Notes under the pieces: model-generated | The model's database searches: none | Told to the model about the DNA's origin: nothing | What the model saw: only the letters and a program-made list of their open reading frames with translations | DNA from: Chitinophaga sp. | GTDB lineage: Bacteria > Bacteroidota > Bacteroidia > Chitinophagales > Chitinophagaceae | Direction: 5' to 3' | NCBI RefSeq assembly: GCF_017745275.1 | Contig: NZ_JAGHZS010000003.1 | Span: forward strand, 116,692-180,691 | Length of the DNA stretch: 64,000 bases | Shown here: in pieces, positions 60,426 to 64,000 of the stretch | How the letters are laid out: every line of letters starts with the position of its first letter | Position numbering within the stretch: the first letter of the stretch is position 1 | Program-made: the position numbers and the translations under genes

Positions 60426-63400
60426 ATGCATTCAAAAGCTACTCCTAATAGCCCTTTTACTGCTCTCTGTTCTCTCCCTCACCCAAAGGGAACGGCTACT
60501 GCTAAAACCAGCTTTGCCTATATCTGTTTCAGCGCCGGTTCACTGGCCTGGAAAAGTCTGCTGGTATTGCTCCTACTATTTGGTATAAGCGCTAAAGAGG
60601 GCTGGGCGCAGACATATACTACACGGACTTATGCGACCACACAGGTCAACAGAGCCACCGGGCTTTGCGTAGGTTGTAATGTTGCCAGCGCCGCACAGGC
60701 AGTGGATGGCTCCCTGAATACCGCATCAACAATTAATACACTGGTCACCTTACTCGGTGCTACGGAATCTCAGGATCTGATTTTTCCGGCACCGATTACC
60801 AATAATACACCCGCAATAGTAAAGATAGGCGCTTCCGGTACCCTTGGTAACATAGTGTCGTTGCAACTGTTGGGAGGTGTATATGTACAAGCCTTCAACG
60901 GATCTACCCCGGTAGGTGATACCGCATTTGCCAGCCAGGCTACACTAAGCCTACTCGCCAGTGGCAACCAGGCAGAAATATTCCTGGCTCCTCCCGGCGT
61001 AACATATGATCGTGTAAGGGTTACCGTAGATGGCGGATTGGCCGGCGTTGCAGGCAGTATTGATGTATATGCTGCCTATTATAATGTGCCGGCATCCAGC
61101 ACTATTGCATGTGATAAACCTATCGACGTATTATATGGTATAACCGGCTCTATTGGTGCATTAGGAAGTGTTACTAATCCGGCGCAGGCAGGCGACGGTA
61201 TCGTTTCTCCTACTAACTATGCTACATTGAGCAGCGCCGTTGGCCTGCTGAATAGCAGTGCACAAGTAACTGCCGTATTCCCCGGCCTCTCCAAACTGGG
61301 CGACTCTGTACGCGTTATTAGCTCTATTTCCGGTTCTTTGATCTCATTACAGGTACTCGGCTCGGTTAAAGTGATTACTTATAACGGCCCGAACGTCGTA
61401 GATAATATTACTGGCTCCAACGGACTTTTACACCTCACTTTATTAGATGACGGTAGTGGATTACAAGCACTCACCTTCCAGCCTTCTGCACCTTTCGATC
61501 GTGTGGAAGTAATGCTGGGAGCAGTCGTCGCCGGCGCCCTCTCGTCGATACGAGTCCATGAAATACAACGATTCCCGGCCGGACCCGTAACAGGTGGAGG
61601 CGCGTTGCGAACTACCTGTTTAAATAATCCCATTACATTAAATATAAGTAGCCCCGATGCGGGACTTACTTATACCTGGTACGACTCTACGCAAACTACC
61701 GTAGTTGGCAGTGGTACCAGCTTTAATCCTGCAGTGAATGTTGCAGGAACTTTCCGTTATTATGTATCTGCTAAAAGATTGAACTGTTCTACAGAATCGG
61801 CTAAGACGCTGGTAACGGTAAAAGTGAATAATTTTGCTATAGCAACTGATATCACTATACCAGCTAATACCACCTCCTGTACCAGTGATACAGTCAAATT
61901 GACCCCTACTTCTACTACCGCGAATGTAAAACCAGTATTCAAATGGTATAAAGATGCTGCTAAAACTACTGCCATTACCAATGGCCTGGTAGAAGGCTCC
62001 GTGAAATATAGTATTGATACTACCGGTAAATTATCTATTACCGGTCTGGCTGTAGGTACCTATAATTATTTTGTAAGTGTTTCCGACAGTAATCATTGTG
62101 AAAATGCGGCCAATACCCTTGCACAGGCAACGGTAACAGTAGGTGCCGGCCCTGCTCCGGCTTCAGTGGCCCCGGCATTCTCTGTACCAACCGGCCAAAC
62201 GGTAACGCTTACTGCGGCTCCCGTTGCCGGCTCCACTATAGTTTGGTATAGTGATACCACGCTGGCTTCAATCGGAACAGGTACATCCTTCCAGGTAGGT
62301 CCATTCAGCACACCAGGCACTTATACCTTCTATGCAGGTGTAAGAACTGCCAGCGGATGTGAATCATATCGTGTACCCGTAGTAGTAACTGTTACAGGTC
62401 CGGTAACAACCACTGACTGTAATGTGCCCACCAGCCAGGTAACCGGTACAACACTGGGTTGCGTTTTATGTAGTGTAGATAATCCTACCAATGATATTGA
62501 TGCAAATCCAGCCAACTATACTCAGCTAAATCTTCCGGTAGGACTGTTGGGTGGATCGGTTTATCAGCAATTGATATTCCCCGCCGTTGGTGCTGCAACA
62601 GACAGTATCCGGTTAGAACTGGGTACATCCGCTCCGCTCGCAAACGTAAGCCTGCTGGGTGGTACCATTATTACCATCGCAAATGGTACTACTGTTGTAA
62701 GAAGGGATACCCTTTCGCAGATTCTTACCCTGCGCCTGCTGAGCAGCAACCGCTATACAGTAAGCATTCCGGCAACAGGTCCTTATGATCGCGTACAGAT
62801 CCTGATGACAGGTACCGTGAATTTGCTGAATGCCTTGCAGATATATGGCGCACGCGCCGTGGGAGCCAATCCAACTATTAATCCGGCTGGATTCTCTACC
62901 TGCGTAGGATCCACTGCAACATTATCTGTTACTCCTGCTCCGGGAACAAGCGTATTGTGGTTTGCAGATTCTACCACCGCTACCTCCCTCAGCAATCAGG
63001 CTACTTATACCACTACTACATTGAATACACCTGGTAAGGTAACTTACTATGTACAAGTGGTAGATGGTACTTGTAACAATCCTGAAAGAATTCCGGTAGT
63101 TGTTACCGTGAATGCACTGGGTACTGCTGCAGATATTACACTGCCAGATACTACCACTACCTGTGGTAGCGCCGCTGCAGTGCTTACACCAACTGCTGCA
63201 GGTGTAACTTCTCCTGTATTTAAATGGTATGCTAACGCCAACAAAACTTCTCCGATCGTTAACGGAACAGTAATTGGCGCAGCTACCTTTACAATAGACA
63301 GCACTGGTAAACTTAGTGTTGTTGGATTAGCACCAGGTAACTATACTTATTATGCCAGCGTTTCCGGAACCAACCGTTGCGAAAACGCAGCAGGTAGCCT

Positions 63401-64000
63401 GAAAGCAGCTACCATTAAAGTAGTAAGCTCACCAGCACCTCCAACATTAGTACAATCTTATAGCGTTACTACCGGCTTGCCACTTACATTAGTGGCTTCT
63501 CCTGCTGCCGGTGCCACCGTAGTTTGGTACAGCGATACAACTCAAGCACCTATTGGTCGGGGTAGCTCTATCACACTGCCTCCGTTCACTACACCAGGCG
63601 TATACAACTATTTTGCTGGCGACAGTGTAAGTGGTGGATGTCTTTCTAACCGTTTACTGGTAACTGTCACTGTAACAGGTCCGGTAGTTCCAACCAGTTG
63701 TAATGTACCTACCAGCCAGGTAACCGGAACTACTTTGGGTTGCGTACTGTGTAGCGTAACTAATCCAACTAACGATATCGATACAGATCCGGCCAACTTC
63801 ACCCGTCTGAATATACCGGTAGGTTTATTAGGAGGTTCTGTATATCAACAATTGGTATTCCCAACCACAGGGGCAGGTACTGATAGCATCCGCTTCCAAC
63901 TGGCATCACCAGGCGGTTTGGCCGATGTATCCCTGCTGGGCGGTGCAGTAGTTACCGTATATAATAATAACACGGTTGTCAGCACACATACCTTATCTCA
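60426..64000 (+). CDS. Very large repetitive secreted protein (adhesin-like), 3' end outside window
   Basis: ATG 60426 starts a frame open to the window end, at least 1191 residues. An extended N-terminus precedes a signal core (SLLVLLLLFGISAKEGWAQ). The mature part alternates two module types: a ~180-residue beta domain with a CxxC or CxC motif (VGCNVAS; LGCVLCSVDNPTND) followed by LPVGLLGGSVYQQLIFP, and Ig-like/PKD-like domains (VKLTPTSTTANVKPVFKWYK; TVTLTAAPVAGSTIVWYSD). The block from about 62430 to 63710 is repeated with a period of 1281 bp (427 residues). It is probably a surface or cell-envelope protein. The C-terminus (for example a T9SS sorting or gliding-motility-type domain) cannot be seen. 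Confidence 0.85.
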   Translation, partial: MHSKATPNSPFTALCSLPHPKGTATAKTSFAYICFSAGSLAWKSLLVLLLLFGISAKEGWAQTYTTRTYATTQVNRATGLCVGCNVASAAQAVDGSLNTASTINTLVTLLGATESQDLIFPAPITNNTPAIVKIGASGTLGNIVSLQLLGGVYVQAFNGSTPVGDTAFASQATLSLLASGNQAEIFLAPPGVTYDRVRVTVDGGLAGVAGSIDVYAAYYNVPASSTIACDKPIDVLYGITGSIGALGSVTNPAQAGDGIVSPTNYATLSSAVGLLNSSAQVTAVFPGLSKLGDSVRVISSISGSLISLQVLGSVKVITYNGPNVVDNITGSNGLLHLTLLDDGSGLQALTFQPSAPFDRVEVMLGAVVAGALSSIRVHEIQRFPAGPVTGGGALRTTCLNNPITLNISSPDAGLTYTWYDSTQTTVVGSGTSFNPAVNVAGTFRYYVSAKRLNCSTESAKTLVTVKVNNFAIATDITIPANTTSCTSDTVKLTPTSTTANVKPVFKWYKDAAKTTAITNGLVEGSVKYSIDTTGKLSITGLAVGTYNYFVSVSDSNHCENAANTLAQATVTVGAGPAPASVAPAFSVPTGQTVTLTAAPVAGSTIVWYSDTTLASIGTGTSFQVGPFSTPGTYTFYAGVRTASGCESYRVPVVVTVTGPVTTTDCNVPTSQVTGTTLGCVLCSVDNPTNDIDANPANYTQLNLPVGLLGGSVYQQLIFPAVGAATDSIRLELGTSAPLANVSLLGGTIITIANGTTVVRRDTLSQILTLRLLSSNRYTVSIPATGPYDRVQILMTGTVNLLNALQIYGARAVGANPTINPAGFSTCVGSTATLSVTPAPGTSVLWFADSTTATSLSNQATYTTTTLNTPGKVTYYVQVVDGTCNNPERIPVVVTVNALGTAADITLPDTTTTCGSAAAVLTPTAAGVTSPVFKWYANANKTSPIVNGTVIGAATFTIDSTGKLSVVGLAPGNYTYYASVSGTNRCENAAGSLKAATIKVVSSPAPPTLVQSYSVTTGLPLTLVASPAAGATVVWYSDTTQAPIGRGSSITLPPFTTPGVYNYFAGDSVSGGCLSNRLLVTVTVTGPVVPTSCNVPTSQVTGTTLGCVLCSVTNPTNDIDTDPANFTRLNIPVGLLGGSVYQQLVFPTTGAGTDSIRFQLASPGGLADVSLLGGAVVTVYNNNTVVSTHTLS

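Overview
The window reads as chromosomal DNA of a Bacteroidetes bacterium close to Chitinophaga. Evidence: a FecI-type sigma factor / FecR / SusC / SusD / TlpA cluster, promoters of the TTTG...TAnnTTTG type, weak use of Shine-Dalgarno sites, many glycan-active lipoproteins (GH76, GH92, CBM9-like, GHL10-like), and moderate GC with AT-rich spacers. Species cannot be fixed from the sequence alone.

Layout. 1-4.5 kb (minus): a mutagenic repair operon imuA-imuB-dnaE2, with dnaE2 cut by the window edge and a perfect 19-bp palindrome at its promoter. 4.6-10.5 kb (plus): a glycosyltransferase, thymidylate kinase, a TonB-dependent receptor and a GH76 mannanase-like lipoprotein. 10.5-19 kb (minus): recD-recC-recB. 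19.1-20.3 kb: a small outer-membrane barrel, a Pth2-type peptidyl-tRNA hydrolase and a YwbE-like protein.

20.4-23.0 kb (minus) is the most unusual part. Reading with transcription there are a Bacteroidetes-type promoter, two tiny ORFs each followed by an intrinsic terminator with a possible competing antiterminator, then tRNA-Ile(UAU), tRNA-His(GUG), a 13-copy GGGTTAAC array, tRNA-Tyr(GUA), tRNA-Phe(GAA), a tRNA-like RNA whose halves are in permuted order, and finally a slipin (SPFH) gene. It looks like one attenuation-controlled RNA/slipin transcription unit.

23.5-31 kb is AT-rich accessory DNA: a split response regulator (CCC-TGA junction), an intact relative, a four-fold HHPxG repeat protein, an XRE regulator with operator-like sites, a UBA-like protein and a two-gene McrB/DUF2357 type IV restriction system. 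31.2-39.4 kb (plus): sigma factor, anti-sigma, SusC, SusD and a TlpA-like thioredoxin, a nutrient-uptake locus. 39.5-51.8 kb: ABC exporter, GT87-like mannosyltransferase, GH92, GHL10-like, CBM9-like, M13 peptidase, DUF5009 membrane protein and two small proteins. 51.9-59.8 kb (minus): CPA2 antiporter, its NAD(P)H oxidoreductase partner, a ClC channel, a membrane transglutaminase-like protein and a STAND/NACHT-like NTPase. 60.4 kb to the end (plus): the start of a very large repetitive secreted protein that runs out of the window.
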